The notes beneath the pieces were generated by a model. It saw nothing but the letters and a program-made list of their open reading frames with translations. It was not told where the DNA came from and searched no databases. From NCBI GenBank assembly GCA_002455215.1, contig DKKK01000089.1, positions 1,472 through 9,114 of the forward strand: a DNA stretch of 7,643 nt, written 5' to 3'. The translations under genes were made by a program, and so were the position numbers. Shown here in pieces: positions 1 through 5,907 of the stretch. Numbering within the stretch: position 1 is the first letter of the stretch; the number at the start of each line of letters is the position of its first letter. Source of the DNA: Anaerolineales bacterium UBA6668 (GTDB lineage: Bacteria > Chloroflexota > Anaerolineae > Anaerolineales > UBA6668).

Positions 1-173
1 TGATGAATAAGCTGGTAGAACAAGGCATGAGCATTATTATGATTTCATCGGAACTGCCTGAAGTTCTCGGCATGAGCGACCGTGTGTACGTGGTTTCTGC
101 TGGAAAAATTAGCGGTGAACTGCCGATTGCCGAAGCCACCCAAGAAGCGATTATGGCACTGGCTACAAATTAA
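1..173 (+). CDS. gguA: Sugar ABC transporter ATP-binding protein (GguA/MmsA or XylG type), C-terminal end only
   Basis: This is the last 57 codons of a gene that enters from the left; the frame is set from position 3 and ends at TAA 171-173. The readable part contains [20 protein letters not shown] followed by [15 protein letters not shown]. This is the H-loop/D-loop end of the second ABC cassette of the carbohydrate-uptake (CUT2) ATPases, the RbsA/XylG/MglA/GguA group, which are fused double-cassette proteins of about 500 residues. The subunit would hydrolyse ATP on the cytoplasmic face to drive import of a monosaccharide. The stop lies 10 bases before the ATG of the GguB-like permease, so the two are almost certainly one operon and I name it by that partner. 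Upstream one would expect the rest of this gene and a periplasmic-type binding protein (ChvE/XylF). Family assignment is firm; the exact sugar cannot be told. Confidence 0.93.
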   Translation, partial: MNKLVEQGMSIIMISSELPEVLGMSDRVYVVSAGKISGELPIAEATQEAIMALATN

Positions 174-177
174 GGAG
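172..177 (+). promoter_or_regulatory. Shine-Dalgarno site of the permease gene
   Basis: AAGGAG overlaps the stop codon of the ATPase gene and stands 6 bases before the ATG at 184. An in-frame start is also possible further upstream at 82, but it lies inside the ATPase gene and has no such site, so this element decides the start of the permease. Confidence 0.85.
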
Positions 178-183
178 ACTATC

Positions 184-1395
184 ATGGACAATTTTGCAAA
201 AGATTTGGGAAAGGTTCTAAAGGATAACATTCGTGAATACGGGATGTTTATCGCTTTGTTTGTGATTATGATTATTTTTTCCCTGCTCACCGAAGGGATT
301 TTCATTTCCCCGCGCAATATCAGCAATTTGCTCAACCAAACCGGGTATATTGCAGTTTTGGCAGTTGGTATGACATTGGTGATTGTCATTCGCCAAATTG
401 ACCTATCGGTCGGCTTCTTAGCTGGCTTTATTGGAGCGGCTGTCGCAATTTTGCTAACCGGCTGGAAAGTGCCCTTCACCGAATTTGTTTGGAAAGCACC
501 GATTTTCATCGCGATTCCCATCGTGCTGGTACTGGGTACATTGGCAGGACTCGTCACCGCCTTTTTTGTGGCACAGATGAAAATTCCATCCTTTGTGGCG
601 TCTTTGGCTGGCTGGTTGATTTATCGCGGTGCGTTGCTATTGGCAACTGAATCGACTGGCACCATCATTGTCCCCAATGAAGGATTTAATGCAATAGGAA
701 ATGGCTTTATTCCCGATTTGCCGTTCACCATCTTCCCGGAGAAACATGCGTTAACTTTGCTGATTGGCGTTCTCGCAGTAGCGTTCTACGTCTATAGCGA
801 ACTCAATAGCCGCCGCCAGAAACAAGCCTACAATTTCGAAGTATTGCCGTTCTCAATTTTTATCTTGCAATTGATATTTGTCTCCCTATTGGTTTTAGCC
901 ATCACTTGGGTGTTGGCTAGCTATAACGGCATGTCTTGGACCGTAGTGATCATGCTCTTGGTAGTGGGAATTTACCACTTTATCACCACGCAAACAGTGC
1001 TGGGGCGGCATATTTATGCAGTCGGTGGCAACCCGGAAGCGGCAGAATTGAGCGGCATCAGCGTCAAAAAGATTATCTATGTCGTTTTTGGCTCAATGGG
1101 TTTGCTCTCCGCACTCTCTGGCATTCTCTTCACTTCGCGCTTGCAGTCTGCAACCACCACCGCTGGCACACTCTTTGAGTTAGATGCCATTGCGGCGGCG
1201 TATGTCGGCGGTGTATCGGCGGCGGGCGGTGTCGGCAAAGTGACCGGCTCCATCATCGGGGCACTGGTTATGCTCTCCCTGACCAGTGGTATGAACTTGA
1301 TGGGAGTCGGCATTGCACCCCAGTACATCGTGCGCGGTTTGGTGCTGGTCGCCGCCGTTATCTTTGACGTGATGACCCGTTCAAAGAATCAATAA
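184..1395 (+). CDS. gguB: Monosaccharide ABC transporter permease, GguB/MmsB (XylH-like) family
   Basis: This 403-residue inner-membrane permease of the CUT2 (BPD_transp_2) family forms the sugar channel with the ATPase encoded just upstream. The N-terminus NIREYGMFIAL resembles the start of GguB proteins. IRQIDLSVG (70-77) corresponds to the family signature GHIDLSVG, with Arg-Gln in place of Gly-His. IPSFVASLAG (134-143) and VGGNPEAAELSGI (280-292), the EAA-like cytoplasmic loop that contacts the ATPase, follow. The C-terminus has FELDAIAAAYVGG (331-343) and AAGGVGKVTGS (346-356), then GMNLMGVG (369-376). There are about ten hydrophobic segments; the charged stretch near 205-222 is the insertion seen in GguB and XylH but absent from RbsC. 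Length matches the roughly 390-400 residues usual for the group. In characterised relatives (ChvE-GguAB, XylFGH) the substrates are xylose, glucose, galactose or arabinose; the actual sugar is not decided here. XylH is the main alternative name. Confidence 0.92.
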   Translation: MDNFAKDLGKVLKDNIREYGMFIALFVIMIIFSLLTEGIFISPRNISNLLNQTGYIAVLAVGMTLVIVIRQIDLSVGFLAGFIGAAVAILLTGWKVPFTEFVWKAPIFIAIPIVLVLGTLAGLVTAFFVAQMKIPSFVASLAGWLIYRGALLLATESTGTIIVPNEGFNAIGNGFIPDLPFTIFPEKHALTLLIGVLAVAFYVYSELNSRRQKQAYNFEVLPFSIFILQLIFVSLLVLAITWVLASYNGMSWTVVIMLLVVGIYHFITTQTVLGRHIYAVGGNPEAAELSGISVKKIIYVVFGSMGLLSALSGILFTSRLQSATTTAGTLFELDAIAAAYVGGVSAAGGVGKVTGSIIGALVMLSLTSGMNLMGVGIAPQYIVRGLVLVAAVIFDVMTRSKNQ

Positions 1396-1418
1396 TTTTA
1401 TCGAACACAAATTGCCAG

Positions 1419-1448
1419 CAATGCCCATGAGCCCGCTCGTGGGCATTG
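1419..1448 (+). terminator. Hairpin terminator of the sugar transporter operon
   Basis: CAATGCCCATGAG pairs with CTCGTGGGCATTG (13 base pairs, one G-T) around a CCCG loop, 23 bases after the permease stop. Only a short interrupted T stretch (TCGTTTA) follows, so intrinsic termination may be incomplete. mRNA 3'-end protection is an alternative role. Confidence 0.7.
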
Positions 1449-1579
1449 TCGTTTAATGATAACTGCTCAGGCATAGTGCAACAAACCACTGCTTAGAGTT
1501 CCCCATAGAAGTGAGAAACAACCTAAATATAGTACCTAGCAAAATTCAGCGTAATCTCTACTGCCAAAAATCCGTGCTA

Positions 1580-1609
1580 TTGACAGTTTTTTTCTGCAAC
1601 GTTCATAAT
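1580..1609 (+). promoter_or_regulatory. Sigma-70-type promoter for the TspO-like gene
   Basis: A consensus TTGACA (1580-1585) is separated by 18 bases from CATAAT (1604-1609, five of six matches to TATAAT). Transcription would begin near 1616 and leave about 137 bases before the ATG at 1753. No better candidate lies closer to the gene. Confidence 0.6.
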
Positions 1610-1752
1610 CAAATACGCGTGCCACGCCAAAATAATTTAACCCATCATCAATAATTCATAATTTGCAACTCACATCACCTGCAACTGCCACCCAAAAGCG
1701 ATATACTACTTCTGCTAAAACAATCTGATTATTCTTATCGCTCAGGTGAAAC

Positions 1753-2505
1753 ATGAACCAACGTACCCTTTCCATTCTTGTCCTGCTTGGCACACTTGCC
1801 ACCATCGCCATCAATGCACTTGCCAACCTGCTCCCCATTAACGGGCTTAACACCGGTGAAATCTCCGACCGCTATCCCGTTCTCTTCACTCCAGCGGGTT
1901 ATGTCTTTTCCATTTGGGGCATCATTTACATCGCACTCATTGGCTTTAGCATTTTCCAATTGCAAGCCAAGCAGATGAACAACCCCTTACTAAAAGCCAC
2001 CCGCATCCCATATTTACTCAGTTGCCTATTCAATAGCCTGTGGATTTTCGCTTGGCACAATTTGCAAATGGCAATTGCTTGGCTACTCATTGCCGGCGTA
2101 TTTTTATCCTTAGCCCGCATCTATTGGCAGATTCATCTGCATCGGGGAGGCTTCTCCAATGCAGAACGTTGGTTTGTTGTAATCCCGTTTAGCATTTATT
2201 TTGGCTGGTTGACCGTTGCAACAGTTGCCAATACCACCATCTTACTCTATGACTTGCAGTGGAATGGCTTTGGCATTGCCCCGGCAATCTGGTGTATGCT
2301 GATACTCTTGGTAGCGACTGGCATTGCGCTCTACACTGCCTATCCTCGCCAAGATGCGGTCTATTTAGGCGTTTTGGTGTGGGCATTTGTTGGCATTGCC
2401 GTACAACAATCTGGTAAGACCCCGCTGGTGGTATACAGTGCGACTGCACTGGCAATGGTCATTACCATCTTTGCTGGCTGGTTAAGATTTGGGAAATGGA
2501 AATAA
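1753..2505 (+). CDS. TspO/MBR-related membrane protein (tryptophan-rich sensory protein, long form)
   Basis: The product has 250 residues, is very hydrophobic and has about seven predicted membrane segments. The segment YPVLFTPAGYVFSIWGIIYI (41-60) is the hallmark of the longer TspO-like proteins annotated as tryptophan-rich sensory protein. Further conserved-looking pieces are NSLWIFAW (94-101), where canonical TspO has its W-rich third helix, and FGWLTVATVAN (150-160). Thirteen tryptophans are spread over the protein. Canonical TspO has about 160 residues and five helices and binds porphyrins or cholesterol; this long form has extra helices at the C-terminal end (178-243), and its ligand is unknown to me. 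The ATG at 1753 has a modest AGGTG site 5 bases upstream. The gene is monocistronic, with its own promoter upstream and a convergent tRNA gene downstream. Calling it a sensor would go beyond what can be seen. Confidence 0.82.
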   Translation: MNQRTLSILVLLGTLATIAINALANLLPINGLNTGEISDRYPVLFTPAGYVFSIWGIIYIALIGFSIFQLQAKQMNNPLLKATRIPYLLSCLFNSLWIFAWHNLQMAIAWLLIAGVFLSLARIYWQIHLHRGGFSNAERWFVVIPFSIYFGWLTVATVANTTILLYDLQWNGFGIAPAIWCMLILLVATGIALYTAYPRQDAVYLGVLVWAFVGIAVQQSGKTPLVVYSATALAMVITIFAGWLRFGKWK

Positions 2506-2509
2506 ACTG

Positions 2510-2533
2510 ACCCAAAACGGGCGCATCTTGGGT
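2510..2533. terminator. Weak shared hairpin between the TspO-like gene and the tRNA gene
   Basis: ACCCAA (2510-2515) is a perfect inverted repeat of TTGGGT (2528-2533) around a 12-base loop. It lies 5 bases after the TspO-like stop and 9 bases beyond the 3' end of the minus-strand tRNA. On the minus strand a T-rich run (TTTATTT) follows, so it fits a tRNA terminator better than a terminator for the plus-strand gene. The stem is short. Confidence 0.4.
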
Positions 2534-2541
2534 GAAATTTG

Positions 2542-2617
2542 TGCCCCAGGACGGATTCGAACCGCCGACCCAAGCCTTAGGAGTGCCTTGCTCTATCCAA
2601 TTCTGAGCTACTGGGGC
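2542..2617 (-). tRNA. tRNA-Arg (anticodon CCT)
   Basis: Read on the minus strand this is a complete 76-base cloverleaf. The acceptor stem GCCCCAG/CTGGGGC has seven perfect pairs. The D stem is GCTC/GAGC with a loop containing GG. The anticodon loop CTCCTAA has CCT at its centre, decoding AGG as arginine. The variable region is GGGTC. The T arm is GGCGG-TTCGAAT-CCGTC with one G-U pair, and the discriminator base is A. No CCA is encoded; the next bases are not CCA, so it must be added by the CCA enzyme. The anticodon stem AGGCA/GGCTT contains one G-U and an A-G mismatch next to the loop, which is unusual but does not disturb the fold as a whole. A perfect TATAAT lies just upstream. Confidence 0.93.
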
Positions 2618-2629
2618 AAATTTAAGTGT

Positions 2630-2635
2630 ATTATA
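2630..2635 (-). promoter_or_regulatory. -10 box of the tRNA-Arg gene
   Basis: On the minus strand this reads TATAAT, a perfect -10 hexamer. It would start transcription about 6 bases before the mature tRNA 5' end. No convincing -35 hexamer is seen 16-18 bases further upstream. Confidence 0.55.
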
Positions 2636-2660
2636 CCGAAATTGTAAGTGGGTTGGTAGG

Positions 2661-2745
2661 GTCTGTTGCGTAAAAACTCAAATCATTGTAAGGTATTCTT
2701 ACTCGTCATCTTTCAGCGCTGACCACCTGCTGAATTTACGCAGAC
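2661..2745. repeat. Imperfect inverted-repeat element between tRNA-Arg and the molybdenum hydroxylase gene
   Basis: GTCTGTTGCGTAAA (2661-2674) and TTTACGCAGAC (2735-2745) are inverted copies, differing only by a TT insertion in the left arm. They enclose 60 bases that also contain a small hairpin (GTAAG/CTTAC, 2688-2702) and the palindrome CAGCGCTG (2714-2721). It may be the remnant of a small transposable element, or a regulatory stem-loop in the leader of the downstream gene. There is no flanking target duplication I can identify. Confidence 0.4.
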
Positions 2746-2773
2746 AAACAACTTGTTATTTTCCACCTTGTCT

Positions 2774-5110
2774 ATGTCCACTTATTTTGGCAAACGTATC
2801 CCCCGCAACGAAGACCCCAGATTACTCACCGGTCAAGCCTTATTTGTAGATGATGTGCAACTGCCCGATTTGGCGCATGTTGCTTTCTATCGTAGCCCCT
2901 ATGCCCACGCTCGCATCCTGAGCATTGATGTAAGTGCCGCATTGGCAAGACCCGGTGTCATCGGTTGTTATACTGCACAAGACTTGGGTGATTACTGGTC
3001 GCCCGGACCCTTGCTCGTTTCACCCCCGCCCACCATTGAGCGCAAAATCTTTCATCAGCGCACGCAAGTTCCGCTCGCCAAGGATAAAGTGCGGCATGTC
3101 GGTGAGCCGGTGGTGATGGTGGTGGCAGAGAGTCGCTATATTGCCGAAGACGCACTGGACGATATTTGGGTAGATTTTGAACCGCTAGGCGTGGTGGTGG
3201 ATTTGGAACAAGCCTTGCAAACAGACGCCCCCCTGATTCACGAAGATTTGCCCAGCAACATGGGCGCACAAGTCATTCAGGAAAAGGGCAATTACGAAAC
3301 CGCTAAAGCACAAGCCGCGGTCATTATCGCGCGGCGCATTGTATATGACCGTGGACCTTCGGTGGCAATGGAAAATCGTGGCGTAGTGGCACAATGGGAT
3401 TCTCGCACCCAGCGCTTGACGGTATGGGATAGCACACAAGCACCGGTCTTTATTCGGGGTGGGCTGGCGGCAATGCTGGGACTAAGCGAAAGCCAAGTGC
3501 GCGTAGTTGCGCCCTTTATTGGCGGCGGCTTTGGACCCAAAATTATGATGTTCTACCCCGAAGAAGTGTTGTTGCCGTGGCTTGCCATTCGGCTCAAACG
3601 CCCAGTGAAATGGATAGAAGACCGCCAAGAAAATTTCTACGCCACCACCCAAGAGCGCAGTCAGATTCACCATTGCGAGTTGGCGCTAACACAGGATGGC
3701 AAAATTCTAGGGCTAAGGGACGAATTCCTGCACGATGGCGGAGCATACATGCCCTACGGGTTAACAGTGCCACTCAATAGCCAAGCCAACTCATTGGGTG
3801 GCTACATCATTCCCAATTACTACAGCGAGTTCAAGGCGGTATTTACAAATCGCACGATTGTTACCCCCTATCGCGGCGCGGGGCGACAACACGGCACCTT
3901 CGTCATTGAGCGTTTGCTTGACCATGCGGCAAGGGAACTCGGCATTGATAAGGCAGAAATTCGCCGCCGTAACTTTATCCAACCCGAACAATTCCCCTTC
4001 AATAACGAAATTATTTTCCAGGATTTTGCCCCACTGATGTTTGACAGTGGTAACTACGAGCCTGTGCTAGACAAAGCACTGGAAATGATAGAGTATGAGC
4101 GCTTTTACCGCGAAATTCAGCCCCAAGCACGGGCAGAAGGGCGCAAACTAGGGCTAGGTGTGGTTTTTTATATTGAAGGAACCGGTATTGGACCCTATGA
4201 AGGCGCACGGGTGCAGGTAGAAGCCAGTGGCAAAGTAAGCGTTGCAACCGGTATTGGCACGCAAGGGCAGGGACACTTCACCAGTTTTGCTCAAATTGTG
4301 GCAGACCAAGTGGGCGTGCGTCCACAAGATGTGATGATGGTTACGGGTGACACCGACCAATTTCATTGGGGCGCGGGCACTTTTGCCAGTCGTGGCGCAG
4401 TGGTGGCTGGCAATGCCATCCATGCCGCCGCCCAAGATGTGCGTCAAAAAATCTTACACCATGCTGGTGAAGTACTGGAAGCCGCCCCTGATGCACTGGA
4501 AATTGTAGCAGGACAAGTGCGCGTCCAATCAGACCCTACACGCTCGATTTCTTTGGGTAAATTGGCACAACGCGCCAACCCGATGCGCGGCGCGGTAGAA
4601 CCCGGCACCGTGCCCGGCTTGGAAAGCACCAATTACTTTGGTCCCCGCTACGGGGCAACCGCCTTTGGCGCACATGCGATGATTGTCGAAGTGGATGAAG
4701 CGACCCTGCAATTGAAAATCCACAAATATGTTGTGGTACATGATTGTGGCAAGGTCATTAACCCGCTGATTTTGGACGGGCAAATTCACGGTGGCGTAGC
4801 GCAGGGCATTGGCAATGCCTTTTATGAACAACTGCACATGGATGAGAATGGGCAATTGCTCAACGCCAGTTTTATGGATTTTCTCATTCCCACTGCATTG
4901 GATGTGCCACATTTGGAAATGGCACACACCGAAACACCCAGCCCACTCAATCCGTTGGGTGTCAAAGGCGCAGGCGAAGCAGGCGCGATTCCGGTGGGTG
5001 CGCTCTTTGCCCAAGCGTTAGAAGACGCCTTAGGGCTGGAAATCAACGAAATTCCGATTAGCCCGCAAAAACTATTTGAGTTAACTGCAACTGCTGAAGC
5101 GCTAGCGTAG
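2774..5110 (+). CDS. Molybdopterin-binding large subunit, xanthine dehydrogenase / form II CoxL-like family
   Basis: This 778-residue protein is the Mo-containing catalytic subunit of the xanthine oxidase family, which hydroxylates an organic substrate with water-derived oxygen. The N-terminal part (about 4-120: GKRIPRNEDPRLLTG, then SPYAHARI) is the hammerhead domain. The two cofactor-binding domains follow, with IGGGFGPK (249-256), GTQGQGH (495-501), GTFASRG (535-541) and the catalytic loop GVKGAGEAG, whose Glu735 is the conserved base. The active-site loop is PYRGAGR (365-371), the form II signature. The cysteine-containing AYxCSFR loop of true carbon monoxide dehydrogenase is absent, so CO oxidation is unlikely. 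Length is normal for a free-standing subunit, but the [2Fe-2S] and FAD subunits it needs are not adjacent. I prefer the ATG at 2774 because MSTYFGKR matches the family's usual start; a TTG at 2753 would add 7 residues. Neither start has a clear ribosome-binding site. The substrate is unknown. Confidence 0.92.
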   Translation: MSTYFGKRIPRNEDPRLLTGQALFVDDVQLPDLAHVAFYRSPYAHARILSIDVSAALARPGVIGCYTAQDLGDYWSPGPLLVSPPPTIERKIFHQRTQVPLAKDKVRHVGEPVVMVVAESRYIAEDALDDIWVDFEPLGVVVDLEQALQTDAPLIHEDLPSNMGAQVIQEKGNYETAKAQAAVIIARRIVYDRGPSVAMENRGVVAQWDSRTQRLTVWDSTQAPVFIRGGLAAMLGLSESQVRVVAPFIGGGFGPKIMMFYPEEVLLPWLAIRLKRPVKWIEDRQENFYATTQERSQIHHCELALTQDGKILGLRDEFLHDGGAYMPYGLTVPLNSQANSLGGYIIPNYYSEFKAVFTNRTIVTPYRGAGRQHGTFVIERLLDHAARELGIDKAEIRRRNFIQPEQFPFNNEIIFQDFAPLMFDSGNYEPVLDKALEMIEYERFYREIQPQARAEGRKLGLGVVFYIEGTGIGPYEGARVQVEASGKVSVATGIGTQGQGHFTSFAQIVADQVGVRPQDVMMVTGDTDQFHWGAGTFASRGAVVAGNAIHAAAQDVRQKILHHAGEVLEAAPDALEIVAGQVRVQSDPTRSISLGKLAQRANPMRGAVEPGTVPGLESTNYFGPRYGATAFGAHAMIVEVDEATLQLKIHKYVVVHDCGKVINPLILDGQIHGGVAQGIGNAFYEQLHMDENGQLLNASFMDFLIPTALDVPHLEMAHTETPSPLNPLGVKGAGEAGAIPVGALFAQALEDALGLEINEIPISPQKLFELTATAEALA

Positions 5111-5140
5111 CACAACTGCCCAAACTGACCAACTTAAACG

Positions 5141-5170
5141 AAAAAGACGCCTGCATCAGCGTCTTTTTTT
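5141..5170. terminator. Bidirectional intrinsic terminator between convergent genes
   Basis: AAAAAGACGC pairs with GCGTCTTTTT (10 base pairs) around an 8-base loop, followed by further Ts on the plus strand. The A run on the left gives a T run on the minus strand, so it serves both the molybdenum hydroxylase gene (stop at 5110) and yigZ (stop at 5212). A smaller hairpin (CCCGC/GTGGG, 5173-5185) follows at once. Confidence 0.9.
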
Positions 5171-5191
5171 GTCCCGCTCAGTGGGTAGCGC

Positions 5192-5221
5192 CTAGCCTAG
5201 GCTAGGCTAGGCTAGGCTAAG
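5192..5221. repeat. CTAGG pentanucleotide tandem repeat, six units, overlapping the yigZ stop
   Basis: Six consecutive 5-base units run CTAGC, CTAGG four times, CTAAG. The left end, together with two flanking bases, forms a perfect 18-bp palindrome, GCCTAGCCTAGGCTAGGC (5190-5207). On the minus strand the last two codons and the TAG stop of yigZ (5212-5214) lie within the array. The unit carries TAG on both strands, and five is not a multiple of three, so every frame entering the repeat meets a stop within about 15 bases. Confidence 0.9.
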
Positions 5222-5838
5222 ACAAAGGCGCTCAAGCCCTGCTCCAACACTTCTGCCTGCACCTGCCCGTTGGAAAGTGCCTGCAATGCGCTCTGAAACT
5301 CGCTCAAATGTAGGGTAAGTAAACGACAGGTGATGGTGATATCTGCCGCAAAATCTTCACTTAACAAAATAGCTTGTTGTGCCGCCATAAGCAAGCGCAC
5401 CCGTTCCAGCAAGTTGTATGGAATTGCCAGCATCAAGCTCACGGTGGGGCGCAGTTCGGCTTGCGGGGTGACAGCCAACGTTTGTTGAAGCGCTTCGGTA
5501 TAAGCACGTACCAGCCCACCCGTGCCCAACTTTGTACCCCCAAAATAGCGCACGACCACTGCCAATATATCACCCAGCCCACTGCCGCGCAAAACGGCTA
5601 ACATCGGGCGTCCTGCCGTCCCTTTCGGTTCCCCGTCATCGGAACAATGCTCTGTTTTACTGTGGTCGTGCCCAATGATGTAGGCAGGGACATGGTGTGC
5701 CGCTGTCGGATGTTGTGCGCGGATAACGGCAATTTGCTCTTTTGCCGCAGTGACCGACTCGCTTGGCTGAACAATGGCAATAAAGCGGGAGTTTACAACC
5801 ACGAGTTCGGTTTGGCTGGCTTGAGCAGGAATACGCAT
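5212..5838 (-). CDS. yigZ: YigZ/IMPACT family protein
   Basis: The 208-residue product matches the length of bacterial YigZ/YvyE proteins. The N-terminal UPF0029/IMPACT domain starts with VNSRFIA (15-21) and continues through HHVPAYIIG (48-56). It contains the diagnostic run DDGEPKGTAGRPML (67-80) and then GDILAVVVRYFGGTKLGTGG (89-108). The C-terminal part (about 135-200) is the expected small DUF1949-like ferredoxin-fold domain. The eukaryotic relative IMPACT binds GCN1 and modulates translation control; the bacterial role is not settled, with links to translation or stress proposed. I chose ATG at 5838 because it gives the usual 15-20 residues before SRF; a TTG at 5847 would add three. Neither has a Shine-Dalgarno sequence, and a strong hairpin ends one base before that TTG. 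The last codons lie in a CTAGG repeat. The gene lies 69 bases downstream of the bactofilin-like gene on the same strand, but the hairpin probably separates their transcripts. Confidence 0.93.
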   Translation of the reverse strand: MRIPAQASQTELVVVNSRFIAIVQPSESVTAAKEQIAVIRAQHPTAAHHVPAYIIGHDHSKTEHCSDDGEPKGTAGRPMLAVLRGSGLGDILAVVVRYFGGTKLGTGGLVRAYTEALQQTLAVTPQAELRPTVSLMLAIPYNLLERVRLLMAAQQAILLSEDFAADITITCRLLTLHLSEFQSALQALSNGQVQAEVLEQGLSAFVLA

Positions 5839-5847
5839 ATCAATCAA

Positions 5848-5879
5848 AATGCCGCTAGGAGCGGTTTCCTAGCGGCATT
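5848..5879 (-). terminator. Hairpin terminator after the bactofilin-like gene, abutting yigZ
   Basis: AATGCCGCTAGGA pairs perfectly with TCCTAGCGGCATT (13 base pairs) around a 6-base loop, 28 bases after the stop of the upstream minus-strand gene. On the minus strand TTTTG follows, so it resembles an intrinsic terminator with a short T run. The possible yigZ start codons lie 0 and 9 bases beyond it, so it could also shape yigZ translation. Confidence 0.7.
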
Positions 5880-5882
5880 GTA
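5877..5882 (-). promoter_or_regulatory. Possible -10 box of yigZ overlapping the hairpin
   Basis: On the minus strand this reads TACAAT (five of six matches to TATAAT). Eighteen bases upstream is TTCCCA, a weak -35. Transcription would begin near 5870, inside the hairpin, giving a leader of about 30 bases. If real, yigZ escapes the upstream terminator by having its own promoter here. This is a motif match only. Confidence 0.3.
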
Positions 5883-5907
5883 CACGAATTGGGAAAAATT
5901 TGGGAAA

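Larger units (their letters stand above)
1396..1752. other. Intergenic region with operon terminator and promoter of the TspO-like gene
   Basis: No coding frame here looks real. The left part holds the hairpin that closes the transporter operon. The middle holds a good sigma-70-type promoter (1580-1609). The remainder, about 140 bases, would be an A+T-rich untranslated leader with no obvious riboswitch fold. The hexamer GCAACT occurs twice near 1663 and 1681, which I consider chance. Confidence 0.7.

Noticed and set aside
82..183. An upstream in-frame extension of the permease gene starting at 82
   Set aside because: It lies wholly inside the ATPase gene in another frame and has no ribosome-binding site. 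The ATG at 184 has AAGGAG at ideal spacing and matches the family N-terminus.
2542..2760. tRNA-Arg as integration site of a genomic island
   Set aside because: No integrase gene is present, and I find no direct repeat of the tRNA 3' end elsewhere in the window.
4529..5014. A 161-codon open frame on the minus strand
   Set aside because: It lies opposite the strongly supported molybdenum hydroxylase gene. Its translation is rich in Cys, His and Phe with no recognisable domain, as expected for an antisense shadow.
2774..5110. Carbon monoxide dehydrogenase (form I CoxL)
   Set aside because: The cysteine-bearing AYxCSFR active-site loop is missing; PYRGAGR stands in its place. Adjacent coxS and coxM genes are also absent.
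5192..5221. CRISPR-like or phase-variation repeat
   Set aside because: The units are only 5 bases without spacers, so it is not a CRISPR array. Because stops occur in all frames at once, slippage would change only the last residue or two of YigZ, so on/off switching by frameshift is not expected.
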